Assembly (NCBI RefSeq): GCF_000214135.1
Contig: NZ_AFIE01000011.1
Span: 1 to 64,000, forward strand
From: Acinetobacter sp. P8-3-8
GTDB taxonomy: Bacteria; Pseudomonadota; Gammaproteobacteria; Pseudomonadales; Moraxellaceae
Direction of reading: 5' to 3'
Length of the DNA: 64,000 nt
In this document: positions 11,705-21,882 of the stretch, piece after piece
How positions within the stretch are numbered: the stretch's first letter is position 1
Layout of the letters: every line of letters begins with the position of its first letter
Program-made: the position numbers and the translations under genes
Notes under the pieces: generated by a model
What the model saw: the letters and a program-made list of their open reading frames with translations, nothing else
What the model was told of the DNA's origin: nothing
Database searches by the model: none

Positions 11705-11991
11705 ACGTCAGTTCGGGATAGATTTTGATGTAAGTTATTGAAAAGATAGATCAGGCACAGCGGAGTCTTACCATTTAAAAGTCAAATGCAAGGATTAACC
11801 TTCGGTTCGACCTACTTTTCTTTCGGGAAAAGTAGGCAAAACCATTTGTCAGTCGCCAACTCGACAGATACTATCAAGTACCTAATATATCGCAAAAACA
11901 GTATATTACAGATGTAGCCCTACCTCGAACAATGCGACTGACGTTTCCGCGTATCATATAGTTGGGAACATATCTTATCTCGAACTCAAGT
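11705..11991 (-). mobile_element. MITE-like structured intergenic element, copy A
   Basis: About 287 bp, inverted relative to copies B (24781-25082) and C (52268-52553). It has the same imperfect terminal inverted repeats: ACGTCAGTTCGGGATA at one end, and the complement of ACTTGAGTTCGAGATAA at the other. It contains the same core: GATACGCGGAAACGTC box, GTCAGTCGC/GCGACTGAC helix, TTTTTGCGA box, CCTACTTTTC-CCGAAA-GAAAAGTAGG hairpin and GTCGAACCGAAGGTT. No clean target duplication is visible at this copy. It has no coding capacity and fills the 435-bp gap between the DUF1345 and glutathione transferase genes. Confidence 0.8.
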
Positions 11992-12081
11992 TAATAAATA
12001 AAACGAAAGATAAGTCACTTAGACCAGCAACTTATCTTCAGTTTTAGATGCTAATGCAAACGTTAAAAATGCAAACTTTAA

Positions 12082-12687
12082 TTATGATGCAAAAATTGCC
12101 TGATGTTTTTGCAAACTTTCACGTTGTTGTAATGCAGCGACATAACGCTCAATAGCTGGATGTGATTGAAGTTTACCCATTTTCAATTGCCATAAAATCA
12201 TCGCCCCGACACTGATATCTGCACCTGTAAACTGTTCACCACATAAATAAGGTGAAGCTTGTTCTAAACCTTGAATCAAAGCGTTATACACATCGGCATA
12301 GTCACCATAACCCACATGCATTTTTTGCTCTGCTGTCACTTTGACATTTAGATATTCATTATCTGATGAAGCAGCCAAAGGCCCTGCACCAAAGAACAAC
12401 CAACGGTAATATAAACCACGTTTAGGATCGTCGAGTGCAGGGGCTAAACCCTTTTCAAAAAACTTATCCGCTAAATAAGCGCATATTGCATCAAGTTCAT
12501 AAATCACCACTTCGTCATCAACTAAAACTGGGACTTTGCCAAAAGGATTTAATTTTAAAAATTCTGGTGACTTCATTTCCGTGCCATAAGCCACTTCTTT
12601 GTGTTCAATTTCAATCCCAAGATCTAAAAGCAACCAATCTACGACGACACCACGAGATTGCGTATTTGTATATAATATTAAAGCCAT
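12082..12687 (-). CDS. Glutathione S-transferase family protein
   Basis: 201-residue cytosolic GST-like protein. The N-terminal thioredoxin-like domain ends with the glutathione-binding stretch NPFGKVPVLVDDE and the E-(L)-x-A-I segment YELDAICAYLAD (residues about 48-74). The C-terminal helical domain follows (GADISVGAMILWQL). AGGG precedes the ATG at good spacing. It lies downstream of a WYL regulator on the same strand with about 50 bp between them, so it may be its target. The substrate is unknown. Confidence 0.86.
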   Translation of the reverse strand: MALILYTNTQSRGVVVDWLLLDLGIEIEHKEVAYGTEMKSPEFLKLNPFGKVPVLVDDEVVIYELDAICAYLADKFFEKGLAPALDDPKRGLYYRWLFFGAGPLAASSDNEYLNVKVTAEQKMHVGYGDYADVYNALIQGLEQASPYLCGEQFTGADISVGAMILWQLKMGKLQSHPAIERYVAALQQRESLQKHQAIFAS

Positions 12688-12738
12688 TGTTTTACCCTCT
12701 GTTGTTTTGTTCTCAATCGAGTGTAGGGGGATGCTGTG

Positions 12739-13461
12739 TCAGCTTTTGTCAGTAGTGTATTCTTTTTCTAACGTTGTTACCGCTTTCACGTTTTCTTTTT
12801 GACACCATTGCTCATAAAGATGACGTTTGAATTGCGGATAATGTTGCTCTGTTAATTCTAATTTCTGGATTCGATCCAAGCGAAAATTACGAAAATCTTC
12901 ACGCAATTCACACCATGCAGCCACCAACATTTTGTCATTAAAATAGCCCAATGCAAATGGCCATAATTGTCGTGCGGAAACCTGCTGCTGTTCATCTATA
13001 TAATCAATTTTCAACTTAACTTGCATACGAATGGCAAGACGAACTTGCTGCACAATCGACTGATCCACAGCGACCCAAGAATGAATTGATCTCAAATAGG
13101 TATTATTTAAAAAGGCTTGTTTTTGCTGTGGCAACACCGCTTTAAGTTTGGACAATACGGAATGGGAAGCGTGTTGTAAGGCATCATCTGGTATTGACTT
13201 CGCCCACTGCAATGCCAAATAAACAGCTTCAACTTCAGTTTCATTCAGACTCATTGGCGGCAAGAGAAAGTTCTCTTTCAGTTGAAATCCGAGTCCTGCA
13301 CTCCCCTCAATATTCACACCTTGCTCACGTAAACTCTCAATATCTCGATAAACACTCCGCACACTTATTTCTAAATGCTCAGCTAAATGTTGTGCCGTAA
13401 TCGGATAACGTTGTTCACGTAAAAGTTGTAATAAATTGAGTAGGCGAATAGAACGGCTCAT
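12739..13461 (-). CDS. YafY-type HTH/WYL transcriptional regulator
   Basis: 240-residue regulator. An N-terminal DeoR-like winged helix (residues 1-60: LNLLQLLREQRYPITAQHLA, then VRSVYRDIESL) is joined to a WYL domain with the segment ALGYFNDKMLVAAWCELRED and FRNFRLDRI near residues 160-205. WYL domains sense nucleotides or other ligands in several regulators. It is adjacent to and co-oriented with the glutathione transferase gene, its likely target by position. Confidence 0.85.
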   Translation of the reverse strand: MSRSIRLLNLLQLLREQRYPITAQHLAEHLEISVRSVYRDIESLREQGVNIEGSAGLGFQLKENFLLPPMSLNETEVEAVYLALQWAKSIPDDALQHASHSVLSKLKAVLPQQKQAFLNNTYLRSIHSWVAVDQSIVQQVRLAIRMQVKLKIDYIDEQQQVSARQLWPFALGYFNDKMLVAAWCELREDFRNFRLDRIQKLELTEQHYPQFKRHLYEQWCQKENVKAVTTLEKEYTTDKS

Positions 13462-13544
13462 AGGCTATATTCTTATTATGTTGCGACGATTCGATTGAAT
13501 TAAATTTTCATTGAGACGTATATCCGTATACGCCTTGTAAAGGT

Positions 13545-14213
13545 TTAAGCCACCTCAGTTTTATTGACCTGAGCATTTAAAAACTGGTGCAAAGCATTTA
13601 CATCATGGGCAATACTTAATGGATTAAAACGTTGCAACACATCAACACTGTGCACACCATAACTCACGCCGACACGTGGCATGGCAATATTTTGCGCCAT
13701 TTCTAAATCATAAGATGTATCACCAACCATAATCGCACGTTCAGCCTTTACACCTGTAAAATCTAATATTTCTGCAAGCATGAGTGGATCAGGTTTCGAT
13801 TTAGTTTCACTGGCCGCTCGGGTAATTTCAAATAAATCACGGCTATTGGTTTGACCCAATACACGATCTAAACCTCGACGACTTTTCCCTGTTGCCACAG
13901 CAAGCTTAATGTTTTGATTTTTTAAACCATACAACATATCTGCAATGCCTGAAAACCACTGATCACCTTTTGAATGTTCAACATAGTGATCGCCATAGCA
14001 TTTTAGAATATCCTTATGTAATTCAGGAACATTTGGAAATAAAACCTGGGCGACTTCTGGTAGCCCTAATCCAATAATACTTTTTGCAGCTTCAGGTGTT
14101 AACGGTTGCTGGAACTGTTCTGCAGCAAACAATAAACTCGCTACGATTTGTCCCACAGAGTCAAATAATGTTCCATCCCAATCAAAGACAATCAGTTCTA
14201 CAGGCTTTTGCAT
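13545..14213 (-). CDS. HAD-superfamily phosphatase, phosphoglycolate phosphatase-like
   Basis: 222-residue HAD hydrolase of subfamily IA. Motif I is FDWDGTLFDS with the nucleophile Asp11 and Asp13. Motif II is VATGKSRRG and motif III is the Lys in ETKSKPDPLML. Motif IV is MVGDTSYDLEMA. It is close to Gph-like phosphatases, but the substrate could be another small phosphoester. It lies downstream of rluC on the same strand, though copy D of the repeat family separates them. Confidence 0.82.
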   Translation of the reverse strand: MQKPVELIVFDWDGTLFDSVGQIVASLLFAAEQFQQPLTPEAAKSIIGLGLPEVAQVLFPNVPELHKDILKCYGDHYVEHSKGDQWFSGIADMLYGLKNQNIKLAVATGKSRRGLDRVLGQTNSRDLFEITRAASETKSKPDPLMLAEILDFTGVKAERAIMVGDTSYDLEMAQNIAMPRVGVSYGVHSVDVLQRFNPLSIAHDVNALHQFLNAQVNKTEVA

Positions 14214-14265
14214 ATTTCACCCTTAGTTCAATCATGCTTAAACATCTTATTCAAAGCTAAATCTG

Positions 14266-14470
14266 ATACGCGGAAACGTCATCCGCAATTGTTCGAGACA
14301 GGGCTAAATCAAATAAATAATGTTTTTGCGAAATATCAATCAAAAAACAGTAGTGAACGAGTTCTGCGGATGACAATGGTTTTGCCTACTTTTGCCGAAA
14401 CAAAAGTAGGTCGAACCGAAGGTTATTTCCAATCATTAAAGCTCAATTGAAAAGACTCCGTCGTGCTAGT
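14266..14470 (+). repeat. Structured intergenic element core, copy D (no terminal repeats)
   Basis: Diverged copy of the element family. It retains GATACGCGGAAACGTC, TTTTTGCGA, the helix near 14279-14288/14365-14374, GGTTTTGCCTACTTTTG, GTCGAACCGAAGGTT and AAGACTCCG. The helix is GTCATCCGCA/TGCGGATGAC instead of GTCAGTCGC/GCGACTGAC, so both strands changed together. The 3' hairpin closes with G-C instead of C-G around the same CCGAAA loop. The terminal inverted repeats of copies A-C are absent. Confidence 0.75.
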
Positions 14471-14492
14471 TCATTACATTTTAAAACACAAA

Positions 14493-15428
14493 TTAATCCT
14501 TCTTCTGCGCCCTTAACTGCGCCACCAAACTCTGCATATCCTCAGGTAAAGGTGCTTCAATCGTCTGATAACCAGGAATATCTAAACGCATTGCATGTAA
14601 ACATAAACGACGTGGATTTGGTCCTCTATATTCAGTTTCATGCCCATATTTATCATCACCTACAAGCGGATGACCGATACTTAACCCATGCACACGAATT
14701 TGATGCGTACGACCTGAAAGCGGTGATGCATAAACCAAAGTTGCATGCATAAAACGCTCGGCGACTTTCCATTGTGTCTTAGATTCTTTACCATCTTTTG
14801 ACACACGAACACGTCGTTCACCATTGGCCAATTCATAACGCAATAAAGGTTGATCAATAAGTTGGTCATCCAAACTGACTTGCCCTTTCACAATAGCAGC
14901 ATAGGTTTTACGGATTTTATGTTCACGCAATAAATCTTGTAGCGTTTTTAAAACACTACGTTTTTTACTGATCATCACCAAACCAGAAGTATCACGGTCA
15001 ATACGATGAATCAGTTCTAGATATTTTTTACCTGTAGCAGCACGCAAACCTTCGATTAGACCATAAGCCACACCGCTACCACCATGTACTGCGATTCCAG
15101 AAGGTTTATTGACCACCATTAAGCCTTCATCTTCATAGACCACACGACTCAGTAAGCTTTGAGCAACCTTATCGGATACTGGCGCACTTTCATCCTTTTG
15201 CTCAAAACGAATCGGTGCAACACGAATTTGGTCACCAATCGCCAGTTTGGTTTCAGCCTTAATGCGCTTTTTATTGACCCGAACTTGACCTTCACGAATC
15301 AAACGATAAATACGACTTTTAGGTACGCCTTTTAAACGCGTAAATAAGAAGTTATCGATACGTTGGCCTTCTTGGTGCTCGTCGACTTCAAACCAAGTTA
15401 CACTTTGCCATTGTTGCGTAGAATTCAT
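14493..15428 (-). CDS. rluC: 23S rRNA pseudouridine synthase RluC
   Basis: Pseudouridine synthase that modifies 23S rRNA (uridines 955, 2504 and 2580 in E. coli). With the ATG at 15428 it has 311 residues. It carries an N-terminal S4 RNA-binding domain (residues about 20-75, RIDNFLFTRLKGVPKSRIYR) and the RluA-family catalytic motif HRIDRDTSG with Asp144. A longer frame to 15533 would extend into the divergent promoter region and lacks homology. It is divergent from rne, the same arrangement as in enterobacteria, which supports the RluC assignment over other RluA-family members. Confidence 0.92.
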   Translation of the reverse strand: MNSTQQWQSVTWFEVDEHQEGQRIDNFLFTRLKGVPKSRIYRLIREGQVRVNKKRIKAETKLAIGDQIRVAPIRFEQKDESAPVSDKVAQSLLSRVVYEDEGLMVVNKPSGIAVHGGSGVAYGLIEGLRAATGKKYLELIHRIDRDTSGLVMISKKRSVLKTLQDLLREHKIRKTYAAIVKGQVSLDDQLIDQPLLRYELANGERRVRVSKDGKESKTQWKVAERFMHATLVYASPLSGRTHQIRVHGLSIGHPLVGDDKYGHETEYRGPNPRRLCLHAMRLDIPGYQTIEAPLPEDMQSLVAQLRAQKKD

Positions 15429-15537
15429 ACAGTTACGTGATCCAATAAAAAACGAAAATTTGATTAAAAACTGATCATTTGGACTATGCTTTTCATACAA
15501 AATAAGCGTATAGCCCATAGGCAGATGATGCAAGGTT

Positions 15538-15546
15538 TGCTATAGT
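15538..15546 (+). promoter_or_regulatory. Extended -10 promoter candidate for rne
   Basis: TGC directly followed by TATAGT forms an extended -10 element about 645 nt upstream of the rne start. It faces rne and sits just beyond the divergent rluC start. A clear -35 was not recognised, as is common with extended -10 promoters. Confidence 0.45.
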
Positions 15547-15552
15547 CAGCGC

Positions 15553-16196
15553 ACGGATACCGCCGTAAGTGAAATTTACTGTGAGCTTTTCAAAAACTTG
15601 GAAAGCAAAATACATCGTAAAAGTTCACCACCAGCTCGGAAAGGTCCCAAAAGAATATGCCGACGCCGAAGGCTTTATTATATCGGCAAAAAGACAAACT
15701 GTTGCGTTTAATTGTACTTAAAGTACAGAAATCGGTTTGTTTAAAAATATATGTCGCCAACCTAGACGTTGGTTTTTAAACATAAACTGATACACGCCAA
15801 ACAAGTCGCTTTAGAGTATTATTCAGGACATAAGTGTTTGAGGCATTGGAACTGCATAGTTTGTAAAGATACGATGATCATTCCGTATCAAGACGCTCTT
15901 ACCCATGAGTAGAGTTGATCTTCGAGCAATATGACAGTGAAAGACGAACAAAATAAGTCATCCAATGCACCACTTTCAGTGCCAGTGAAAAGCTCAAAAC
16001 TTTAATTGTGCAAAGATTAAAGAAGTATTGCAACATCAATAGGTATCGAATCCAAACCTTTTGAAAAACAGGTTGGTAAATGCTCAAAACATGTAGATGT
16101 ATCCATGCTTTGAAGATTGATCCAAACTTTATAGATGTCGCTTCACTTAAATAGATAGCGAGTTGTTGGTGTGAATCACTACTAGGTGTTACACCC
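15553..16196 (+). ncRNA. Long rne 5' leader with hairpins
   Basis: About 640 nt without a credible gene between the rluC/rne promoters and the rne ATG. Visible structure includes GCCGA/TCGGC around 15660-15694 and the palindrome GTACTTAAAGTAC near 15712. A terminator-like hairpin follows at 15757-15777 (CCAAC, 6-nt loop, GTTGG, TTTTT). A small GGTG-TTA-CACC hairpin overlaps the probable Shine-Dalgarno just before the ATG. RNase E controls its own mRNA through a long leader in E. coli, and pseudomonads have a different rne leader motif. The same role is inferred here. Confidence 0.5.
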
Positions 16197-19100
16197 ATGA
16201 AACGTATGTTGATCAATGCAACACATGCCGAAGAAGTTCGCGTTGCACTCATCACTGGTCACCGCCTTTACGATTTTGACTTAGAAAATCGTACTCGTGA
16301 GCAAAAGAAAGCCAATATCTACAAAGGTCACGTTACCCGTGTTGAACCTTCGTTAGAAGCAGTATTTGTAGAATATGGAGCAGGTCGTCAAGGTTTCTTG
16401 TCGATGCGAGAAATTGCCAATACTTATTATAAAGCTGACCCTCGTCAAACTTCGAATATCCGTGAGTTAATCACAGAAGGGACTGAACTTTTAGTTCAAG
16501 TTGAAAAAGAAGAGCGTGGGAATAAAGGCGCTGCCCTTTCAACTTATATTTCTTTAGCAGGTCGTTATTTAGTCCTCATGCCAAACAACCCTAAGGGTGG
16601 TGGTATTAGTCGTCAAATTTCTGGCTCAGTTCGTGAAGAATTGAAAGAAATGTTGGCTTCATTAAATACGCCACGCGGTATGAGCGTTATTGTACGTACT
16701 GCGGGTATCGGTCGCTCTCAAGAAGAATTACAACTTGATTTACAGCATTTGTTAGATCTTTGGGCACAAATCCAAAGCACTGCAAGTTCTGGTCCATCAC
16801 CAATGCTAGTTCATCAAGAAGCGGGTGTCGTGACTCGTGCAATCCGTGATTATTTACGTGATGACGTGACTGAAATTCTCATCGATTCTGAACAAGCTTA
16901 TAACGAAGCTTATAACTTCGTAAAAGCAGTGATGCCGAATCAAGTAGATAAGCTTAAAACCTATACTTTAAATGAACCACTTTTTGCTCATTTTGGTATC
17001 GAAAGCCAAATTCAAACTGCTTATGAGCGTGAAGTAAAACTTCCTTCTGGTGGCTCTATTGTCATTGACCAAACTGAAGCTTTGGTTTCAATTGATATTA
17101 ACTCTGCAAAATCTACCCGTGGTCACGATGTAGAAGAAACTGCACTAAGCACCAACTTAGAAGCTGCAGAAGAGATTTCACGTCAACTTCGTTTACGTGA
17201 TATTGGCGGTTTAGTCGTGATCGACTTCATCGACATGACCAAAGAACGCAATCAACGTATGGTTGAAGCAAAACTTCGTGAATCAACTCAAAGTGACCGT
17301 GCACGTATCCAGTTTGGACAATTGTCTCGCTTTGGTTTAATGGAAATGAGCCGTCAACGCTTACGTCCATCTTTAGAAGAAGCAACAGGTTATGTCTGCC
17401 CTCGCTGTCATGGCACAGGTATGGTTCGTGACTTACGCTCTTTATCACTTTCAATCATGCGTAAAGTGGAAGAAATTGCTCTTCGCGAACGTCATGGTGA
17501 AGTTCAAGTCGAAGTTCCTGTAGAAATCGCAGCATTCTTATTGAATGAAAAGCGTCACAGCCTTGTTTACTTGGAACAAACTTCAAATGTACGTGTGACT
17601 GTATTGCCACATCCACATTTAGAAACACCACATTACGAAATTTCGTATAACCCAGAAGGTTTTGCACCGACAAGCTATGAACGTACCGAAGCGACACGTT
17701 CAAGTGAAAAAGAATTGGGTTATGAATCTTCTGAATGGCATTTGGAAGAAGAACCAACGCAACACGCAGGCACTCCTGCTCAAAACAACAAGCCACAAAG
17801 AAAACAACAAAACCAACAACAGCAAGCTAAACCAGCTAATGTTCAAGCTCAAGTTGCGCAAGCATCATCAAGCCCATGTGCTTGGTTAGAAAACTTGTTT
17901 GTACAAAAGCAAGCAGCGACAGTTGATCAATCACGTTCTGCAAACAATGCAGCTGCAGCGATTGAACAAATGATCAATGGTGGTGCAGTCAGCCGTGGTC
18001 AATTTGGCCAAGTAAATACTGCTCAAGCGATTGAAGCGCGCGTTGTTCCTGAAACCAATGCTTACCTTTCACAAAACCCTGTTCAAAAACAAGAACAGCG
18101 TGAATATGAAAAGTCAGCAGAGAAAGAAGAAAAAACACAACGTAATAATAACAACAATAAAAAGCGCAATAAGCACAAAGAGCCACGTGAGCAATCAACT
18201 GAACAAAATCAGATGATTGAAGAAGTTGTTCAAGTATCACATCAAGAGCAACGCCAAGAACAGCGTCAGGAACAACGTGATCAACGCCGTCAACAAAAAC
18301 AGCGTCAGCAACATGATCAACAACCTGAAGTAAATGCAGAGCAATCTGTTCCTCGTCGTGATCGTCACAACAATCAACGACCAAACCGCCCAAATCGCCA
18401 TCGCGATCACAGCGTGTTTAATGATGAACAACAACCTGCAAATACAAACGCAGCATCTGAGCTCAGCAAAGCGCCATCAGAAAAACAACTTAAAGTTGAA
18501 GTGATTGATGCGCCACAACCTGCGCCATTAACAACAGCATTGGTTGTAAATGTTGATCAAGCACAAAGTGAAATTTTAGCGCTGAATCAACAACAGCCTA
18601 AAGCACCTGTGAAAACGAAAAAGCCTGCACCAGTAGAAGCTAAAACGGATAAACCAGTTGAAGCAACTACACCAGCTGTTGTTGAAGCGAAAAATGAAGC
18701 TGTTGTCGCTGAAACAACTGTAGATGCTCAAGAGCCAGTTCGACGTGCGAGCAATGATCCGCGTCAAAAACGCCGTGATCAACGCAATGTCGCTCAAGCG
18801 AAAACAGCACCGAAAATCACACCATCACAAGTACCGACTTTAAATCAGTACACAGTAGGAACATTAATCCGTGCTGTTTATGGTGATGATTGTGCAGTGC
18901 TGATCGAGCAATTCGGTTTAATTCCAACATTTAACCGTGCATTGCTTAAATTCACCGAAGAATATGCTGCAACGTTAATTGTTGCTGCAAACCCTGAAGT
19001 GCAAGAGAAGAAGCCTGTAACACGTGATGTTGCAATCACTAAAGCTGCTCATGAAGCACAACCAGCAGAAATGCTAGATTTGACACCGCCTAAAGCTGTG

Positions 19101-19595
19101 AATGATCTACGGGTTGCCAATGATCCGCGTGAACGTCGTCGTTTAGCCAAACAAGCAGCGGTTCAAGCAAAGCAAGAACATCAGGCTGAACTTGAGAATC
19201 ATCAAGCTCAAGCACAACCTGTTGTTGAAGTGACGAATGAAAGTGAAGCAGAAGGATCAGTTGAAAGTACTGTAACTGAAGCACCAACTGAAACTGTTAT
19301 CCTAGATACAGCAACTCAAACAACTGCGGAAGTACGTGAAGCAGCTGTTGAAACTGTTGAGGTTAAAGAAACAGTAGCAGTCGTTGAGGCTCAACCTGAA
19401 GTAGAGGTTCAATCTGAAGCGTCTAGTTCAAATCAAAGTGAAGAAACTCAACAGTCTTTAGCTTTGGACACAGCGTCAAAGGAAAAAGCAAGCAATAAAG
19501 ACGAGTCAGAAGTTTCAACTGATGAAAAACCTGCTCGTCCTCGTCGCCCACGTGGACGTCCGCCAAAGAAAACGACGCCACCAACGGCAGAATAA
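16197..19595 (+). CDS. rne: Ribonuclease E
   Basis: Essential endoribonuclease for mRNA decay and for rRNA and tRNA maturation, 1132 residues. It carries an S1 RNA-binding domain (about residues 37-120) and an RNase H-like and 5' sensor region. The DNase I-like catalytic domain has Asp300 (SIDINSAK) and Asp343 (VIDFIDM). The Zn-link CPRCHGTG at 401-408 joins protomers into the tetramer. The C-terminal half from about residue 520 is disordered and rich in Gln, Asn, Ala, Glu and Arg clusters, with a final [12 protein letters not shown] tail; this is the expected degradosome scaffold and RNA-binding region. The ribosome site (AGGTG) is weak and lies in a small hairpin. Confidence 0.97.
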   Translation: MKRMLINATHAEEVRVALITGHRLYDFDLENRTREQKKANIYKGHVTRVEPSLEAVFVEYGAGRQGFLSMREIANTYYKADPRQTSNIRELITEGTELLVQVEKEERGNKGAALSTYISLAGRYLVLMPNNPKGGGISRQISGSVREELKEMLASLNTPRGMSVIVRTAGIGRSQEELQLDLQHLLDLWAQIQSTASSGPSPMLVHQEAGVVTRAIRDYLRDDVTEILIDSEQAYNEAYNFVKAVMPNQVDKLKTYTLNEPLFAHFGIESQIQTAYEREVKLPSGGSIVIDQTEALVSIDINSAKSTRGHDVEETALSTNLEAAEEISRQLRLRDIGGLVVIDFIDMTKERNQRMVEAKLRESTQSDRARIQFGQLSRFGLMEMSRQRLRPSLEEATGYVCPRCHGTGMVRDLRSLSLSIMRKVEEIALRERHGEVQVEVPVEIAAFLLNEKRHSLVYLEQTSNVRVTVLPHPHLETPHYEISYNPEGFAPTSYERTEATRSSEKELGYESSEWHLEEEPTQHAGTPAQNNKPQRKQQNQQQQAKPANVQAQVAQASSSPCAWLENLFVQKQAATVDQSRSANNAAAAIEQMINGGAVSRGQFGQVNTAQAIEARVVPETNAYLSQNPVQKQEQREYEKSAEKEEKTQRNNNNNKKRNKHKEPREQSTEQNQMIEEVVQVSHQEQRQEQRQEQRDQRRQQKQRQQHDQQPEVNAEQSVPRRDRHNNQRPNRPNRHRDHSVFNDEQQPANTNAASELSKAPSEKQLKVEVIDAPQPAPLTTALVVNVDQAQSEILALNQQQPKAPVKTKKPAPVEAKTDKPVEATTPAVVEAKNEAVVAETTVDAQEPVRRASNDPRQKRRDQRNVAQAKTAPKITPSQVPTLNQYTVGTLIRAVYGDDCAVLIEQFGLIPTFNRALLKFTEEYAATLIVAANPEVQEKKPVTRDVAITKAAHEAQPAEMLDLTPPKAVNDLRVANDPRERRRLAKQAAVQAKQEHQAELENHQAQAQPVVEVTNESEAEGSVESTVTEAPTETVILDTATQTTAEVREAAVETVEVKETVAVVEAQPEVEVQSEASSSNQSEETQQSLALDTASKEKASNKDESEVSTDEKPARPRRPRGRPPKKTTPPTAE

Positions 19596-19630
19596 CTGGC
19601 TATTATTTGCATAAAATATAGCGAGAAAAG

Positions 19631-19664
19631 AAAACCTAGTCATTTCGATGGCTAGGTTTTTTTG
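19631..19664 (+). terminator. Intrinsic terminator of rne
   Basis: A 13-bp stem with one G-T wobble closes on a TTCG tetraloop and ends in a T-run, 35 bp after the rne stop. Confidence 0.92.
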
Positions 19665-19856
19665 TTATTTTAGAAGAATTATAAATACATTTGTCAGATT
19701 AGGTTGATTGCACTAGACCAAAACCATTAAAAAGACATATGTAAATTGGATTACTTTATTTCCATATTTTGTTTGAGCTCAAAATATGAAATAAACATAT
19801 TAAGTTTATGATGCTCTAAAAATTGTATCGGATTACGAAAAATAAATAGGATTGAT

Positions 19857-21698
19857 ATGAGTCAAACAACACAGACCGATCTCATCGGATTTGCAGATGT
19901 AGCAGAACGCTTACCACAGTTAATAAGCAAACTTCCCAATATACTGACAGGTCTTAAACAAGCGTATATCAGAACGCCAAAAACACCAACAGGCCTAGGT
20001 TTAGCTTTTGAACGTGCTGTAAAACACAATCCGTATGGAGACGCGCTGTTATTTGAAAACCAACGTTATAGTTATCAAGAACTCAACAATTGGGCAAACC
20101 AAATTGCTCATTTCTATTTATCAAAAGGAATCAAGAAAGGCGATGTGATCACCGTAATGATCGAAAATCGCCCAGAATTGATTGCTTCTGTTGTTGCACT
20201 AGCAAAAATTGGTGTGACTACCGCATTGGTCAATACTTCACAAACGGGCAAAGTGCTAACGCATAGCATTAACTTGGTAAATCCTGTCGCAATTATCGCT
20301 GGTGAAGAATGCCGTGCAGCAATTGATGAAATTCGCCAAGACTTAAACATTGCCCCAGATCGTTTCCATTGGTTTGCAGACCAAGATACATTTAAACAAC
20401 CAGGTACTGCACCTCAAGGCTTTATTAACCTTGCTGAACAAATTGATCAATTCCCTAAATTTAATCCATCAACGACCCACAGCGTAAAAGGGAAAGATGG
20501 TTTATTTTATATTTATACGTCTGGAACAACAGGTTTACCTAAAGCCGTAATCTTCACCAACAGCCGTTGGACGCTCGCTTATGGAACGTATGGTCATATT
20601 TTAAACTTAGGCGAAGATGATGTAATGTATTGCACCCTACCGCTTTACCATGCAACAGGCATGGTGGTTTGCTGGTGTGGTGTCATCGCTGGTGGTTCAG
20701 CACTTGCGATTCGTCGTAAATTCTCTACATCCTCTTTCTGGTCTGATGTTAAAAAATTCGATGCATCTGCCATTGGTTATGTCGGCGAATTATGCCGTTA
20801 TTTGATTGATGCCCCGCCATCTGAGTTAGACCGTTCTCACCGTGTCACCAAAATGATTGGAAATGGTATGCGCCCAAATATTTGGGGCAAATTCAAACAA
20901 CGTTTTGGTGTAAAAGAAATTTTAGAACTCTATGCATCAAGTGAAGGCAATGTAGGCTTCAGCAATATTTTCAACTTTGACAATACTGTTGGTTTCTCTC
21001 CAACACCGTATGCGATTATTCAATTTGATAAAGATAAAAATGAAGCAATCCGTGATCAAAAAGGCAATTGTTGCAAAGTTAAAAAAGGTGAAGTCGGCCT
21101 ACTGATTGGAAAAATTACCAGTCGCTCCCCTTTCGATGGCTATACAGATCCTGAAAAAAATAAATCCGTGATTATGAAAGATGTCTTCCAAAAAGGAGAT
21201 TCTTATTTTATCACGGGTGATTTGGTACGAGATATTGGTTTTCGCCACGCACAATTTATAGATCGTTTAGGTGATACTTTCCGCTGGAAAGGTGAAAATG
21301 TATCGACCACGGAAGTTGAAAACATTGTTAGTGAATACCCTAAAATCACCGAGGCCGTGGTTTATGGCGTTGAGATCCCAAATACCAATGGTCGTGCGGG
21401 TATGGCGGCAATCACACTACATGAGGGTGAATGCCTAAACAATGAGGACTTAGCGCAAATGGTGGTTGAGTTTAGAAAACACCTCCCTGCTTATGCTGTA
21501 CCCGTTTTTTTACGTGTACAACAAACTGTTGAAACTACGGGAACCTTTAAATATCAGAAGAATAAACTGAAAGAACAAGCGTTCGATCCGAAAAAAACAT
21601 CTGATCGTTTATTGGTTTTACTGCCTAGCAAAACAGCTTATTGTGATGTAAATGCAGAGATTATTGCTAATATCGAAGCATATCAATATCGTTTCTAA
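19857..21698 (+). CDS. Long-chain (FATP-type) acyl-CoA synthetase
   Basis: 613-residue AMP-forming acyl-CoA ligase that activates fatty acids to acyl-CoA. The ATP/AMP signature YIYTSGTTGLPKAV is near residues 217-230. LYASSEGNVGFSN is the adenylation core motif. GDTFRWKGENVSTTEVEN near 475-492 is the hinge/FATP signature that distinguishes very-long-chain FATP-like enzymes from FadD, and GTFKYQKNKLKEQ is the C-terminal catalytic-Lys region. It is monocistronic between the rne terminator and the tRNA-Lys cluster. Confidence 0.88.
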   Translation: MSQTTQTDLIGFADVAERLPQLISKLPNILTGLKQAYIRTPKTPTGLGLAFERAVKHNPYGDALLFENQRYSYQELNNWANQIAHFYLSKGIKKGDVITVMIENRPELIASVVALAKIGVTTALVNTSQTGKVLTHSINLVNPVAIIAGEECRAAIDEIRQDLNIAPDRFHWFADQDTFKQPGTAPQGFINLAEQIDQFPKFNPSTTHSVKGKDGLFYIYTSGTTGLPKAVIFTNSRWTLAYGTYGHILNLGEDDVMYCTLPLYHATGMVVCWCGVIAGGSALAIRRKFSTSSFWSDVKKFDASAIGYVGELCRYLIDAPPSELDRSHRVTKMIGNGMRPNIWGKFKQRFGVKEILELYASSEGNVGFSNIFNFDNTVGFSPTPYAIIQFDKDKNEAIRDQKGNCCKVKKGEVGLLIGKITSRSPFDGYTDPEKNKSVIMKDVFQKGDSYFITGDLVRDIGFRHAQFIDRLGDTFRWKGENVSTTEVENIVSEYPKITEAVVYGVEIPNTNGRAGMAAITLHEGECLNNEDLAQMVVEFRKHLPAYAVPVFLRVQQTVETTGTFKYQKNKLKEQAFDPKKTSDRLLVLLPSKTAYCDVNAEIIANIEAYQYRF

Positions 21699-21708
21699 GT
21701 CAAATTCA

Positions 21709-21732
21709 AGCCATTTCTCCTGTGAAATGGCT
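21709..21732 (+). terminator. Weak hairpin after acyl-CoA synthetase gene
   Basis: AGCCATTTC pairs with GAAATGGCT across a 6-nt loop, 11 bp after the stop. The following sequence is AT-rich but has no long T-run. Confidence 0.5.
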
Positions 21733-21781
21733 AAATTTGTGTTATTTATAACCGAACGTTGCAAACTTTATTAATTTTTGC

Positions 21782-21809
21782 TTGCGCTCTATCAATAACT
21801 TGCTAAAAT
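21782..21809 (+). promoter_or_regulatory. Promoter of the tRNA-Lys cluster
   Basis: TTGCGC (-35), a 16-bp spacer and TAAAAT (-10) preceded by TGC, followed by a GC-containing discriminator (ACGCTCC), as in stringently controlled stable-RNA promoters. It lies about 75 bp before the first tRNA. Confidence 0.6.
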
Positions 21810-21882
21810 ACGCTCCATCAAAACAAAGTAGTGTTAAAATTCATTTTGCACTGCATATTTAAGTGAAAACTTAAATATATGT

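Noticed and set aside
14208-14752. Short plus-strand frames over repeat copy D and the 3' end of rluC
   Set aside because: They lie in a noncoding repeat and antisense to rluC, with no family signal.
15899-16255. Minus-strand frame across the rne leader and start
   Set aside because: No ribosome site and no recognisable protein. It runs into rne; the region is better explained as an RNA leader.
17989-18393. Minus-strand open frame opposite the rne C-terminal region
   Set aside because: Shadow of the biased Gln/Asn-rich codons of rne. No start context or family match.
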